From assembly GCF_001428845.1 (NCBI RefSeq), contig NZ_LMIU01000001.1, positions 984-64,983 on the forward strand: DNA of 64,000 nt, in the 5' to 3' direction. Both the position numbers and the translations under genes were made by a program. Positions 37,002 through 45,268 of this stretch are shown here, piece by piece. Positions within the stretch are counted from its first letter, which is position 1; each line of letters opens with the position of its first letter. The notes beneath the pieces are model-generated. The model was not told where the DNA came from. It searched no databases and saw nothing but the letters and a program-made list of their open reading frames with translations. This stretch comes from Achromobacter sp. Root83 (GTDB lineage: Bacteria; Pseudomonadota; Gammaproteobacteria; Burkholderiales; Burkholderiaceae_B).

Positions 37002-37273
37002 AGCAGGCTCGCTTGTCGAGGGTCAGAGATTGCCGTAACCGCCATGCGCAGCGTTTCGCTGAGCGGCGACATCGGCAGGTTGATACCAGGCCGGGGGATG
37101 GCCGAGGGAGAAATAGTTGCGACTACTTCGATATGCGCTTTCCAGGTGTGACCACACGCGATGTTCCTGCATTGGAAGTAGGCGATTCGCATGGTGGCCG
37201 ATACAGCCTCGCTAGTGCGGACCGTGGCCCAGGTGTCGCAGTGAGGGCAGCTAATACCGAGCTTGGAACTCAT
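36998..37273 (-). CDS. ogr: Ogr/Delta-type zinc-finger late activator
   Basis: 91 residues with a Cys-rich finger CPHC near 9-12 and then CRNIACGHTW near 35-44. Together with SEAVSATMRIAYFQC between them this is the Ogr/Delta family signature (Cys-x2-Cys, 22 spacing, Cys-x4-Cys). In P2 and P4 such proteins activate late promoters by contacting RNA polymerase alpha. Here the gene sits in the early operon, not beside D as in P2. The 19-bp dyads before FI, V and P are its likely targets. Confidence 0.85.
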   Translation of the reverse strand: MSSKLGISCPHCDTWATVRTSEAVSATMRIAYFQCRNIACGHTWKAHIEVVATISPSAIPRPGINLPMSPLSETLRMAVTAISDPRQASLL

Positions 37274-37488
37274 TTGTTCGCTTTGGGTGTGGGGCCATAG
37301 ATTTGGCTGAGCGTGACGCGCTTGCCTTTCGCTTTTCCCAACGCTACAAGCGCATGCGCCACTGCAGGCGGGACTTTCTGCCGGCCGCGCTCATAGTGGG
37401 AGATGTTGGACTGACTCTTGCCAAGCGCTTTGGCAAGGTCTACCTGGGTCATGCCCAGGCGCTGGCGGATTCGTTGAATCGGGTTCAT
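37270..37488 (-). CDS. Cro-like XRE-family regulator
   Basis: 72 residues, a single helix-turn-helix: RQRLGMTQVDLAKALGKSQSNISHYERGRQKVPP. It is the first gene of the leftward early operon, facing the CI-like gene across an 86-base operator region. That position is the Cro/Apl role in a lysis-lysogeny switch. Confidence 0.85.
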   Translation of the reverse strand: MNPIQRIRQRLGMTQVDLAKALGKSQSNISHYERGRQKVPPAVAHALVALGKAKGKRVTLSQIYGPTPKANK

Positions 37489-37498
37489 GACGATGAAT

Positions 37499-37562
37499 AT
37501 TAGTAAGACGAATAACTTATGTCAACATTCGTAGTGTTTCGTCAATTATTAGTCGTTGTAAT
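37499..37562. promoter_or_regulatory. Switch-region operators between the Cro-like and CI-like genes
   Basis: Three related 15-bp sites: ATTAGTAAGACGAAT (37499-37513), ATTCGTAGTGTTTCG (37527-37541) and ATTAGTCGTTGTAAT (37548-37562). The first is a good inverted repeat of ATTMGT; the others are less symmetrical. The AT-rich gap must also hold both promoters. Site assignment is by eye. Confidence 0.5.
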
Positions 37563-37574
37563 AAAGTGGACCAC

Positions 37575-38027
37575 ATGCCCGCCAAACCTCTTTCGTACGA
37601 ACAATTGCAGGACGCCTCGCGCTTGAAGAACATCTATCTCGCGCGTAAGGAGGCGTTGGGCCTGACACAAGCCGTCCTCGCAGATCAACTAGGCTTCGCG
37701 AATCAGAGCGGTGTGAGCCAGTACTTAAACGGGAAGATTCCGTTGAACGCCGAAGTAGCTGTGTTGTTTGCTGAGCAACTGCAATGCAAAGTGTCCGATT
37801 TCAGTGTGGACTTGCAGAATCGAATTGATCGACTAGCCCAACACGCTTCTGGTCGAGGCTGGGCACCTCCGCCCGTGACAAAAGAGGTCAAGGACTGGCC
37901 TTTTTCGGTTTCGCGCGCCGCGTTTGACTCATTGCCTGCCTCTGAACGCAAGCGCATAGACGTCATGGTCCGCAGCTTTGTCGATAGCTTTGGACTGGAA
38001 AAAAAACGAGGACGTGCAGCCGCCTGA
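37575..38027 (+). CDS. CI-like phage repressor without a cleavage domain
   Basis: 150 residues. An XRE helix-turn-helix (about 17-70, EALGLTQAVLADQLGFANQSGVSQYLNG) is followed by a short C-terminal oligomerisation region (about 95-150). No Ala-Gly cleavage site or S24 peptidase with catalytic Ser/Lys is visible, so RecA should not cleave it. I chose ATG 37575 over GTG 37566 because it is behind GTGGA at normal spacing. It is the only rightward gene of the switch. Confidence 0.8.
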   Translation: MPAKPLSYEQLQDASRLKNIYLARKEALGLTQAVLADQLGFANQSGVSQYLNGKIPLNAEVAVLFAEQLQCKVSDFSVDLQNRIDRLAQHASGRGWAPPPVTKEVKDWPFSVSRAAFDSLPASERKRIDVMVRSFVDSFGLEKKRGRAAA

Positions 38028-38086
38028 AGAAGAGCCGGAACCGGCTTTCGTTCGGGGGGATGGCAACGTGATTCATGTACGGCGCT

Positions 38087-38102
38087 GGGAAAAAAATTTC
38101 CC
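38087..38102. terminator. Terminator-like palindrome between cI and D
   Basis: GGGAAA, four A, TTTCCC, a short symmetrical element between convergent cI and late gene D. The stem is short, so function is uncertain. Confidence 0.35.
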
Positions 38103-38138
38103 GTTCACGTAACTAAATGCGTGAATCGAAACGCATTG

Positions 38139-39224
38139 TTAGTCTGTGTCGCTCTGGTCGCTGTCGATACTGGAATCGGCGCCTTCGCCTTGCTGGAAGG
38201 AGTCGATGGTTTCGCCCTCAGCACTTGTTGTGAGGCCGCTATCGTCGAGCTTGTGCGTGACACGCGACAACAACCACACCGTTGTGCTGATGGGGTCTTT
38301 CACGCCGGCAAATCGCACCTTCGTTTGCGGCGCCAGCTCCGGCCGGCCGTAGGCCAAATCAAAATGCAGTGTTGCCATGCCGCGCTGTAGCCGCGCCCAT
38401 TCAGCGCGCGCCGCCTCAAGCGCGTCCTCTTCACTCGCGTAAAGCTGGCGCAGGCGCTTGGCGTTGCCGATGACGCCGGCGAGGACATGGCGGCGAGTCG
38501 CCTTGCCCTTGTCCTGCCATGAGGCGCGCACACCCGTGTAGGAATCGCGATCCGCGACGTGGTATCGGATGCGGTCGCCATCGCGGCGCGTCAGCTCGAT
38601 GGTGGGCATTTCCTTGCCGCTCGCGGTGTCGCCCTTGCCCACGGGCAGAAACAGCAGCTTGCCCTCTTTGATGGTGGCCACGGCGTCATAACGCTTTCCG
38701 ATGCGGCCCAGGAAAGCCAGGTCCGATTCGTCGGTTTGGTCGATGTGGGCAATCTTCGTATCGCCGAACTGGCCCACGACAGGGAAGAGCTTGTGGGCCT
38801 TGGCGACGGTTTCAACGATGGCCTTGATGGTGGTCTTGTGAAAGCTTCGCGTAGCGCGCGTACGCAGCGCGTTGCCCATGTCTGCGCTGCGCGCCCGCAG
38901 CGTGATGGTGTCCGGCGGGCCAGAAAACTCCACCTCATCCACCTCAAACGTGCCTTTGTCGACCAGGCCGCGCGGGCCATTCCAGCCCAAGTACACGCGC
39001 ACGGAGACGCCCCGGCGGGGCAGCGCCAGGCGGCCGTCGGCGTCGTCCAGTACTAGGTCGAGCTGGTCGGCCTGGTCGGATCGGCATTCCGTAATCGACA
39101 GGCTCATGAGGCGGGGCGCTACTTTGTCCGTCATGTCCTTACCGTCCACGATGACGCGCCATTGCGGCGCCGGATGTTCGGCTCGCGGGCCGGCCTGTCC
39201 GGTGGTCGATTGCAGCGCCATCAA
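38139..39224 (-). CDS. D: Phage late control protein GpD (tail hub)
   Basis: 361 residues of the P2 gpD family (RVIVDGKDMTDKVAPRLMSLSITECRSDQADQLDLVLDD), which forms the baseplate hub akin to T4 gp27 and VgrG. The centre DSYTGVRASWQDKGKATRRHVLAG and a Ser/Asp-rich end are typical. Last gene of the F-operon, 4-base overlap with U. Confidence 0.93.
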   Translation of the reverse strand: MMALQSTTGQAGPRAEHPAPQWRVIVDGKDMTDKVAPRLMSLSITECRSDQADQLDLVLDDADGRLALPRRGVSVRVYLGWNGPRGLVDKGTFEVDEVEFSGPPDTITLRARSADMGNALRTRATRSFHKTTIKAIVETVAKAHKLFPVVGQFGDTKIAHIDQTDESDLAFLGRIGKRYDAVATIKEGKLLFLPVGKGDTASGKEMPTIELTRRDGDRIRYHVADRDSYTGVRASWQDKGKATRRHVLAGVIGNAKRLRQLYASEEDALEAARAEWARLQRGMATLHFDLAYGRPELAPQTKVRFAGVKDPISTTVWLLSRVTHKLDDSGLTTSAEGETIDSFQQGEGADSSIDSDQSDTD

Positions 39225-39676
39225 AGCCCCCAGCCAATTATTGAGCCGTCCATCGTTTCGATGGGGATTTGCAGGTCATCAAGCAGCGGCCGCGCCTGGG
39301 AGTCATCCACGCATTTGAGTGTGAGGGTGAAATCAACCTTCTGCGCAATGCCATTCACAAAGAACATCGAGCTTTCATCATCCAGGCCCGTGATGATGAA
39401 AGCGCCATGAACGGTGCCTATGCCATCCACCATGACATACGCCTTGCCGGTGTCGCCCATGCGGCGCAGCAGCCGCAGGCTGCTAGTGGTGCCGAAAAGC
39501 TGCGGGATGATGGTTCCCCCCAGCGTGAATGTGTCCTCTCCCTTACCCACGAATTGATACGCGGGGCCGGCGCCCATCCGGGAATTCGAGGGGTGCCGCC
39601 ATTCCGTTTGACGCTTGAGCGTCTGGTAGGCGGCCGTGGGCAGGCCAAAAATGAACATGCCAAGGGCCATCATCAT
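39221..39676 (-). CDS. U: Phage tail terminator-type protein GpU
   Basis: 151 residues of the P2 gpU family (MALGMFIFGLPTAAYQTLKRQTEWRHPSN, then GKGEDTFTLGGTIIPQL). gpU is a tail assembly protein next to the tape measure. It overlaps D and follows T by 12 bases. Confidence 0.92.
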   Translation of the reverse strand: MMMALGMFIFGLPTAAYQTLKRQTEWRHPSNSRMGAGPAYQFVGKGEDTFTLGGTIIPQLFGTTSSLRLLRRMGDTGKAYVMVDGIGTVHGAFIITGLDDESSMFFVNGIAQKVDFTLTLKCVDDSQARPLLDDLQIPIETMDGSIIGWGL

Positions 39677-39688
39677 GGTGGCGGAATC

Positions 39689-42430
39689 CTATTCGTTGTC
39701 GTGGTAGGAGGAACGCAGGCGCGCGGCCTTGTCGCTATCGCGGCGGCGTAGCGCATCTTCCACAGCTCGGGCGATGTCGTTTGGGCTTGCGCCGGCGCCG
39801 TTGATTTGGATCGTGATGGTGTCGCCCTGGACCGTGATGGGCCGCCCGCCGTTAGCCGCGGATGCCATCGCCGGGCGATTGTCGATACGGGCCAGGGCGC
39901 CGCCGTCGCCCGCCATCGCAGTGGCAGGCGACAGCAGCGCAGCAGAAGGCGCCAGGGCCGCCGCTGCGGGCGACAGGGTCCCACCTATGGCCACGGACGC
40001 GGCGAGCGCCTGAGCGGCCTTCACGGCGGCCGGCTGGCGGTCTTCAATGCCGACAGCGGCGCCCTCGGACACAAACCCGCCCATTTCGGCAAAAACTCGG
40101 CTCGGCGAGCGGATGCCCAGCTTTTCCTTGAACCAGCCCACGATGCCACTACCGATGCTGGAAATGGACTCTTTGAGCGCGCCGGCCATGCTGGTGATGC
40201 CGTTGATAAGCCCCTGAATCAGCATGCTGCCGAACTTAGTGAAGCTGCCCGGAAGCTCGATGCCAAGCTTGCCAAGGGCGGCAGTAATCGCCGTGTACAG
40301 CAGGCCTAGCGGAGACCAGTTCACCAGCAGCGCAGCAATGCCGCCCAGTCCACCATTAACCGCAGTTTTGACGCTTTCCCAAATGCCAGTAAAGAAGGTC
40401 GTCAAGCCATTCCACGCCACGGAAAGAATCGGTATGGGGTTCAGGGCAGCCAGCACGGTGCGCAGCCATTGCATCGTCGCATCAAAGGCCGCCGTGACCT
40501 GCGCCCACAGGCCCGAGAAAAAGGCGCGGATCGGCCCCCAGTACTGATAAATCAGGTACGCCGCGCCCGCTATGGCCATGACGGCCAGCGCGATGGGGTT
40601 AGCCATAAGGAGCTTGCCCACCGTCATGATGGCGCCGCCCAGGAACCCAAAACCGCCTTTAGCCAGGTTGAACAGCACGCCTAGGAGGCTGCCGCCCTGG
40701 ATGCCCAGCATCGATAGCCCAAAGCGAACCATGACGAACGGCCCTAACACGGCAGCCAGTGCCAGCGTCAGCGCGCCGAATGCCGCAACCAGGCCCGCCA
40801 CGGCGGCGACGCCCATCGTGAGCGCGCTGGCCAGGCGAGGATTGGCTTTCATCCATTCGCCCACATTGCCCACCACGTCAGCCAGGCCGCGCACCAGCTT
40901 ACGCAGCGCGCCGTCGTGCAACTCTTCAACCTGGATGCCCACGTCTTCCCATGCACTGGAAAGCTCGTCCAAGTCGCCGACCAGGTTGTCGGCCATCGTG
41001 CCGGCGGTCTTGTCCGCTTCGCCCGTCGTCTGCTCTTTGAGCGTACTGACGAACTTTTGCAGGTCGCCGGTACCGGCCTGGCCGACAAGCACCTGCAGCC
41101 CGCTGAATGCTTCCTCTCCCGCGATGGCCTTGAAAATGCCTGACCGCTCGGCGTTGCCCATCTTCTGGGTCTTCTTGTGCAGCTCTTCCAGGATGGCCGG
41201 AACGTCTCGCAGATTACCGGCGGCGTCCTTGGTACTGATACCCAGGCCGTCCAGCGCGTCGGCGGCCGCCTTAGGCGGCGCGGCCAAGCGGCCCAAGATC
41301 GACCGCAGCGCCGTGCCGCCCATGCTGCCCTGTATGCCCGCGTCGCCCAGCTTGCCCGCCATGGCCGCCACGGTCTCGATGTCCGCGCCAACCCCGGCGG
41401 CCACGGGCGCCACGTACTTCATGGTTTCGCCCAGCATGTACAGGCTCGTGTTGGAACGCGTAAACGCGCCCGTCAACACGTCGCCCAATCGGCCCATTTG
41501 ATCGGCGGGAAGCTGAAAGCCGGTCAAGATGTTGGATCCGATATCGGCGGTTTGCGCCAGGTCCGTATCACCCGCCTTTGCGAGCGACAACATGCCCGGC
41601 ATTGCGTCCAGGATGGACTTGGCGCTAAAGCCCGCCATGGCGAGAAAGCCCTGCGCATCGGCCGCCTGCGTGGCGGAAAACATCGTTGTTGCGCCCAGGT
41701 CGCGGGCCTGCTCGCGCAGCGCCTTCATGTCCGCGCTGCCCTTGTCCTGGCGCGATAGCGCCTGAACCTTGCTCATCTTGGCGTCAAACTCCACGCCAGG
41801 CCGGATAAAGCGCGATTCGGCATAGAGCGCGGCCCCGCCCGTGGCTAGGGCGCCAGCGCCGGTCCCGGCCATCGCGCCGGCGGTAGCCTTGCCCGCGCCA
41901 TACTTTTCTTTGGCCGCAGCGAGCTTATGTTGTTGGGTGGCGGCGGCCTGCAGCTTTTGAGTCTGGCGCGTGAGCGCTTGCGAGGTCTGGTCAATCTGCT
42001 GGCGCAGTTTGCGCTCATCGCCGGCCAGGCCGGAAGTGGAGATACCCGCGCGGCCCAGGTTGTCACGTAGCCGCTGCAGCTCGATGGACTGCTGCCCGTG
42101 GCGCTCTTTGAGCTGCTGTGCCGAACGCACGGCTTGATTGAATTCGCGCGTCATGGCGCGGGTTGGTGTCGTGGTGGCCTGCATCTGCTGCGCAAGCGTG
42201 GCAACGCGCTGCTGCGAGCTGGCCAGCTCGGAACGGGTGGATTGCAGGCCTCGCGTCAGCTCGCGGAACTGGCCGACCTCGCGCTGCGCGGCCGTGAGCT
42301 GCTTGAGTTTGCTGCGCAGGTCGGCAACTCCCTGCGCGGACGTGCCGGCCGTGGTCCTGATCTTCTGCAGCGGCCCGGAAAGCTTGTCCTGCAGGGCCGC
42401 GATGACGCGCAGCTGTAGCGCCTTGTCCAT
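39689..42430 (-). CDS. T: Phage tail tape measure protein GpT
   Basis: 913 residues. The N-terminal third is coiled-coil (LKQLTAAQREVGQFRELTRGLQSTRSEL), then a TMP core domain (about 240-430, AMPGMLSLAKAGDTDLAQTADIGSNILTGF), then hydrophobic membrane-like stretches (about 555-640) and an Ala-rich end. It sets tail length and is thought to enter the host envelope at infection. It follows the E' frame by 3 bases. Confidence 0.95.
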   Translation of the reverse strand: MDKALQLRVIAALQDKLSGPLQKIRTTAGTSAQGVADLRSKLKQLTAAQREVGQFRELTRGLQSTRSELASSQQRVATLAQQMQATTTPTRAMTREFNQAVRSAQQLKERHGQQSIELQRLRDNLGRAGISTSGLAGDERKLRQQIDQTSQALTRQTQKLQAAATQQHKLAAAKEKYGAGKATAGAMAGTGAGALATGGAALYAESRFIRPGVEFDAKMSKVQALSRQDKGSADMKALREQARDLGATTMFSATQAADAQGFLAMAGFSAKSILDAMPGMLSLAKAGDTDLAQTADIGSNILTGFQLPADQMGRLGDVLTGAFTRSNTSLYMLGETMKYVAPVAAGVGADIETVAAMAGKLGDAGIQGSMGGTALRSILGRLAAPPKAAADALDGLGISTKDAAGNLRDVPAILEELHKKTQKMGNAERSGIFKAIAGEEAFSGLQVLVGQAGTGDLQKFVSTLKEQTTGEADKTAGTMADNLVGDLDELSSAWEDVGIQVEELHDGALRKLVRGLADVVGNVGEWMKANPRLASALTMGVAAVAGLVAAFGALTLALAAVLGPFVMVRFGLSMLGIQGGSLLGVLFNLAKGGFGFLGGAIMTVGKLLMANPIALAVMAIAGAAYLIYQYWGPIRAFFSGLWAQVTAAFDATMQWLRTVLAALNPIPILSVAWNGLTTFFTGIWESVKTAVNGGLGGIAALLVNWSPLGLLYTAITAALGKLGIELPGSFTKFGSMLIQGLINGITSMAGALKESISSIGSGIVGWFKEKLGIRSPSRVFAEMGGFVSEGAAVGIEDRQPAAVKAAQALAASVAIGGTLSPAAAALAPSAALLSPATAMAGDGGALARIDNRPAMASAANGGRPITVQGDTITIQINGAGASPNDIARAVEDALRRRDSDKAARLRSSYHDNE

Positions 42431-42433
42431 CGT

Positions 42434-42550
42434 TTACGTCTCGGGTTGGTGGCGTACGCGCGCGCGCTCGCGCCAGTCGGCCAGCTCGGCCAGGTCCATA
42501 GTGTCCATCGCGGCCGGCGGCCAGTGGAAGACCATGGCGATATCCGCCAT
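42434..42550 (-). CDS. GpE' frame of the tail chaperone (read by -1 frameshift)
   Basis: A 38-residue segment (MADIAMVFHWPPAAMDTMDLAELADWRERARV) is the GpE family tail protein, usually annotated on its own. Its frame runs back without a stop to the slippery run at 42598-42604, so it is more likely made as the C-terminal part of a 161-residue E-E' fusion. It has its own ATG at 42550 but no clear ribosome site. Confidence 0.8.
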   Translation of the reverse strand: MADIAMVFHWPPAAMDTMDLAELADWRERARVRHQPET

Positions 42551-42558
42551 GGCGTCCT

Positions 42559-42918
42559 CTACGGCGTTTGGATAGCCTGCCGCTCCGCCTTGCTCATAAA
42601 AAAACTGGCCAGCGTTGCCCCCGTATTCAGCAGGTCCGCAGGGTCCATGGCGTTGATTTCGGCGGGGGTCAGGATGGGATCACACACACGCGGCAGGACG
42701 GTGCGCAGCGCCCCGACATCAACCTGAACCAGGGCCATGAGCGTCACGCCGCGCAGCGCGCCGGCGTTGGGCTTGCGGATCAGCAGGCGTGTGATTTCGC
42801 CGCTGCTGCGCTTTATCGGCTCGTCCAGGTCCACGGATTTCACGTTGTCCGAGTCGATGACGGGAGCCGGCTGGTTGATGTCTTGGGGCACGGTGCGGGG
42901 GGTGGTGGTGTTGGTCAT
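42559..42918 (-). CDS. E: Phage tail assembly chaperone GpE
   Basis: 119 residues of the P2 gpE type: DLDEPIKRSSGEITRLLIRKPNAGALRGVTLMALVQVDV, ending SFFMSKAERQAIQTP. Together with its frameshifted form it acts as a chaperone for the tape measure, like lambda G and GT. Located between FII and T as in P2. Confidence 0.9.
   Translation of the reverse strand: MTNTTTPRTVPQDINQPAPVIDSDNVKSVDLDEPIKRSSGEITRLLIRKPNAGALRGVTLMALVQVDVGALRTVLPRVCDPILTPAEINAMDPADLLNTGATLASFFMSKAERQAIQTP
42598..42604 (-). promoter_or_regulatory. Programmed -1 frameshift site
   Basis: Seven T on the coding strand, in phase as T_TTT_TTT within codons AGT TTT TTT ATG. After a -1 slip the ribosome reads TAT GAG CAA and continues in frame through the E' segment to TAA at 42434. 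This is the P2 E/E' arrangement. Confidence 0.88.
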
Positions 42919-42941
42919 GATGTTTCCAGAGGTGTGAGCGG

Positions 42942-43457
42942 TTAGAGGCCGATGGCGGTACGGATGGCCTGCATGGTGTCGACGTTGCCGACCATGTGAA
43001 TCATGTTCATGACGTCGATTTCAAACAGGGTCTCGCCGTTGACGACTTCCTTGTAATAAACGCACTCGGTGACCATTTTCATTTCGGTGTCGTCGCCAAC
43101 CTTCGACTCGCCGCGGTCAATCTCCGAATGACGCCCGCGGACGGTGATTTCCACGGCGAGAACTTCCTGCGTGTCGTCCCGTTGGTAGGCCTGCGCAAAG
43201 CGCAGTTGAACGCCAGCCACATCCACAGCGCCGTATTGCTTGAGAACCTGCGTGACGTATCCGCCGCACGCCCACTCCACTTTGAGGCCGTCGTCGTCCA
43301 GACCGAAATCCGCCTTGACGGCACCGCCCAAGCCTCCACCGCGCCAGGCCTCCATCTTGCGTGTGAGCTTGGGCAACGTTACGGATGCGACGATGCCGGC
43401 ATAGCTGGTTCCGTCGTTGTAGAGATTCATGTTTTTGAGCTTGCTGGGCATTCCCAT
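42942..43457 (-). CDS. FII: Major tail tube protein FII
   Basis: 171 residues, P2 FII family (KLKNMNLYNDGTSYAGIVASVTLPKLTRKMEAWRGGGLGGAVK). It polymerises to form the inner tube of the contractile tail. 56 bases after FI, 23 before E. Confidence 0.95.
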   Translation of the reverse strand: MGMPSKLKNMNLYNDGTSYAGIVASVTLPKLTRKMEAWRGGGLGGAVKADFGLDDDGLKVEWACGGYVTQVLKQYGAVDVAGVQLRFAQAYQRDDTQEVLAVEITVRGRHSEIDRGESKVGDDTEMKMVTECVYYKEVVNGETLFEIDVMNMIHMVGNVDTMQAIRTAIGL

Positions 43458-43513
43458 TTGTTTGGCTCCAGAGGTTCAGGAGGAGCGGCGCGCACGGCGC
43501 CGGCCCCGAGGGG

Positions 43514-44695
43514 TTAGGCGCCGATGCGCTGCGCGAAATCCAGCAGATAGCTGTCGGTGATGCGCTGACGGAATGCCAGGTCTTCCAAGGGGGGGACCGG
43601 CGTGTAGGCATAGTCGAGGATCAGCTTTCCGCTCTTGAGCGATTCCTTGGTGTTCGGCTCTTCGTCGTACCAGGCTTCGCCGTCGATGATGTAGCCAAGC
43701 GCCTTGAGCTGGCGAAACTTGGCATTGATGCCTTCGAGAATGTCCTTGACCAGCGACGGATGCAGGGGAGCATCGACGGCCCACATGTGCGCCTCGGCCA
43801 TTGTGTCGGCGAGAATTTGCGCAGTGCGGGTGTAGTTCTCGAAGGGGTACAGGCTTTCCGGGCCGGCGCACGTGCGGCTACCCCAGAAGCGAAAGCCCGT
43901 GCGGTTTACGAGCGTGGTGATGTCTTTCTCGTTGAGATACCCGGCGTCGGTAGCGGGGTCTTGCAAATCCCAGAAGACATCCTTGCTGATGCCGGTGACA
44001 CCGTTCACGGCGACGTTGGACAGCACCTTGTGCCAGCCGATATCCTTGTCCAGCTTCGCGCGCAGACCCAGCGCGGCGGCGGATGCGGTGATGATGCCCT
44101 CGGCATTGGTGCGCGTGTCCCAGCCCAGGAAATCCGGCCAGATCAGCATCAGTTCGCGTTGGCCGAAGCCCTCGCGGAACGCTGCGGCCTCTTCGATGGT
44201 GTTGCAGCCCGTAATGCTGGCGTAGCCGAATCCGCGCAGCTTCTGCGCGGTCTCGGCCAGAGCCGCGATGGTGGCCGCGTTCTCCAGGCCCGGAATGCCG
44301 ATGATGCGCGGCTTGACCTTGGGGCCGGAGTTCTGCGCGGCGAGCAACGCTTTCATGCCGGTGTACCGGCCCGAGGGATCCACGCCTCCGATGACATTGG
44401 AGGTGGTCTCGGCCTCGGTTTCGCCTTGGGCCACGCGCACGATGACGGCGACGGGATTGGTCTGCGAGGCGATGGCTTCCAGCGAGCGCGCGAGCGTGCC
44501 TTTCGTGCCAGCCTTGGCAGCGGCTGCCTTCATGTTGGTTGCCAGGACAGGCGTGTTCAGGGGGAAGGCTGCCGCGTCGGCGTCTTCGGCCGTGGCAACG
44601 AGGCCCACGATTGCGGTGGAAACGGTGCGAATGGGACGCGTGCCGCCGTCAACTTCGACAACGCGCACGCCGTGGTGGTATTGGTCAAGCGCCAT
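43514..44695 (-). CDS. FI: Contractile tail sheath protein FI
   Basis: 393 residues, P2 FI family: start MALDQYHHGVRVVEVDGGTRPI and end AYTPVPPLEDLAFRQRITDSYLLDFAQRI. It forms the sheath that drives tube injection. The ribosome site GAGGG lies in the stem of a 63-nt hairpin immediately upstream, and a late-promoter element lies beyond it. Confidence 0.96.
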   Translation of the reverse strand: MALDQYHHGVRVVEVDGGTRPIRTVSTAIVGLVATAEDADAAAFPLNTPVLATNMKAAAAKAGTKGTLARSLEAIASQTNPVAVIVRVAQGETEAETTSNVIGGVDPSGRYTGMKALLAAQNSGPKVKPRIIGIPGLENAATIAALAETAQKLRGFGYASITGCNTIEEAAAFREGFGQRELMLIWPDFLGWDTRTNAEGIITASAAALGLRAKLDKDIGWHKVLSNVAVNGVTGISKDVFWDLQDPATDAGYLNEKDITTLVNRTGFRFWGSRTCAGPESLYPFENYTRTAQILADTMAEAHMWAVDAPLHPSLVKDILEGINAKFRQLKALGYIIDGEAWYDEEPNTKESLKSGKLILDYAYTPVPPLEDLAFRQRITDSYLLDFAQRIGA

Positions 44696-44701
44696 GAAAA
44701 T

Positions 44702-44764
44702 GCCCTCAGAAGGTTGAGCAAGTCCCGCTCTGCTTCGTGCGGGGATCGCTCAAATTCTGAGGGC
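44702..44764 (-). promoter_or_regulatory. Long interrupted hairpin over the FI ribosome binding site
   Basis: Nested arms pair fully: GCCCTCAGAA (44702-44711) with TTCTGAGGGC (44755-44764), TTGAGC (44714-44719) with GCTCAA (44748-44753), and CCCGC (44724-44728) with GCGGG (44739-44743), with small internal loops. On the coding strand it ends six bases before the FI ATG and contains GAGGG in the outer stem. It could hide the ribosome site or end read-through transcripts. Confidence 0.75.
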
Positions 44765-44768
44765 TTTG

Positions 44769-44812
44769 CTACGCGCGCGCACGGGGTTCGCCCTGTAGAA
44801 ACGCCATGTACA
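44769..44812 (-). promoter_or_regulatory. Ogr-type late promoter for the FI operon
   Basis: On the minus strand TGTA-N11-TACA (44794-44812) is followed after seven bases by CCCCGTGCGCGCGCG (44772-44786). The same pair, with the same spacing, precedes gene V. P2 late promoters carry a similar TGT/ACA dyad bound by Ogr. Confidence 0.65.
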
Positions 44813-44828
44813 ACAAGGCGCTGGGCGT

Positions 44829-45182
44829 TTAGGTTTCCAAGTCGTCGGCGGGTGCTGGAGGTACGTCCGTCAACCATGGCGGCAGGTCGCCCCATCCTGG
44901 ATAGCTGGCCTCGCCGTCACCGCCATACGCCAGTTCCCCGAGCGTGTACTGAGCACCGGTTTCCACCATCCATAGTGGCGTGGTGCGGAAGTCGGCGACC
45001 ATGACCCACGCGTTGCCCACACGGCGCGGGCATTTCCCGGCGATCGGTGCCGGCGGCGCCTCCTCGTAGGCACCATATGGGATGTTGAACACCCCCGGAG
45101 CGAGAGCCAATTCGTTGGCCGTCACCGGGCACAAGTACAGGCCATTGAAATCAGCCTGATACACGATTTTCTGCACTGTCAT
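44829..45182 (-). CDS. Putative tail fibre assembly or tail protein (G position)
   Basis: 117 residues from ATG 45182 (MTVQKIVYQADFNGLYLCPVTANELALAPG). The C-terminal half is Pro/Trp-rich (GWGDLPPWLTDVPP). It lies directly after the tail fibre gene, where P2 has the fibre assembly gene G, but similarity to gpG is not obvious to me. An upstream in-frame ATG at 45212 is less likely. Confidence 0.6.
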   Translation of the reverse strand: MTVQKIVYQADFNGLYLCPVTANELALAPGVFNIPYGAYEEAPPAPIAGKCPRRVGNAWVMVADFRTTPLWMVETGAQYTLGELAYGGDGEASYPGWGDLPPWLTDVPPAPADDLET

Positions 45183-45268
45183 CTCCAAAAAATAAGCCAG
45201 GCTCGCGCGCATCGTTGAAATGAACTCGTCCCAGCAATGGCGTCCTGCATTCGCGAATCCATAGCTAG

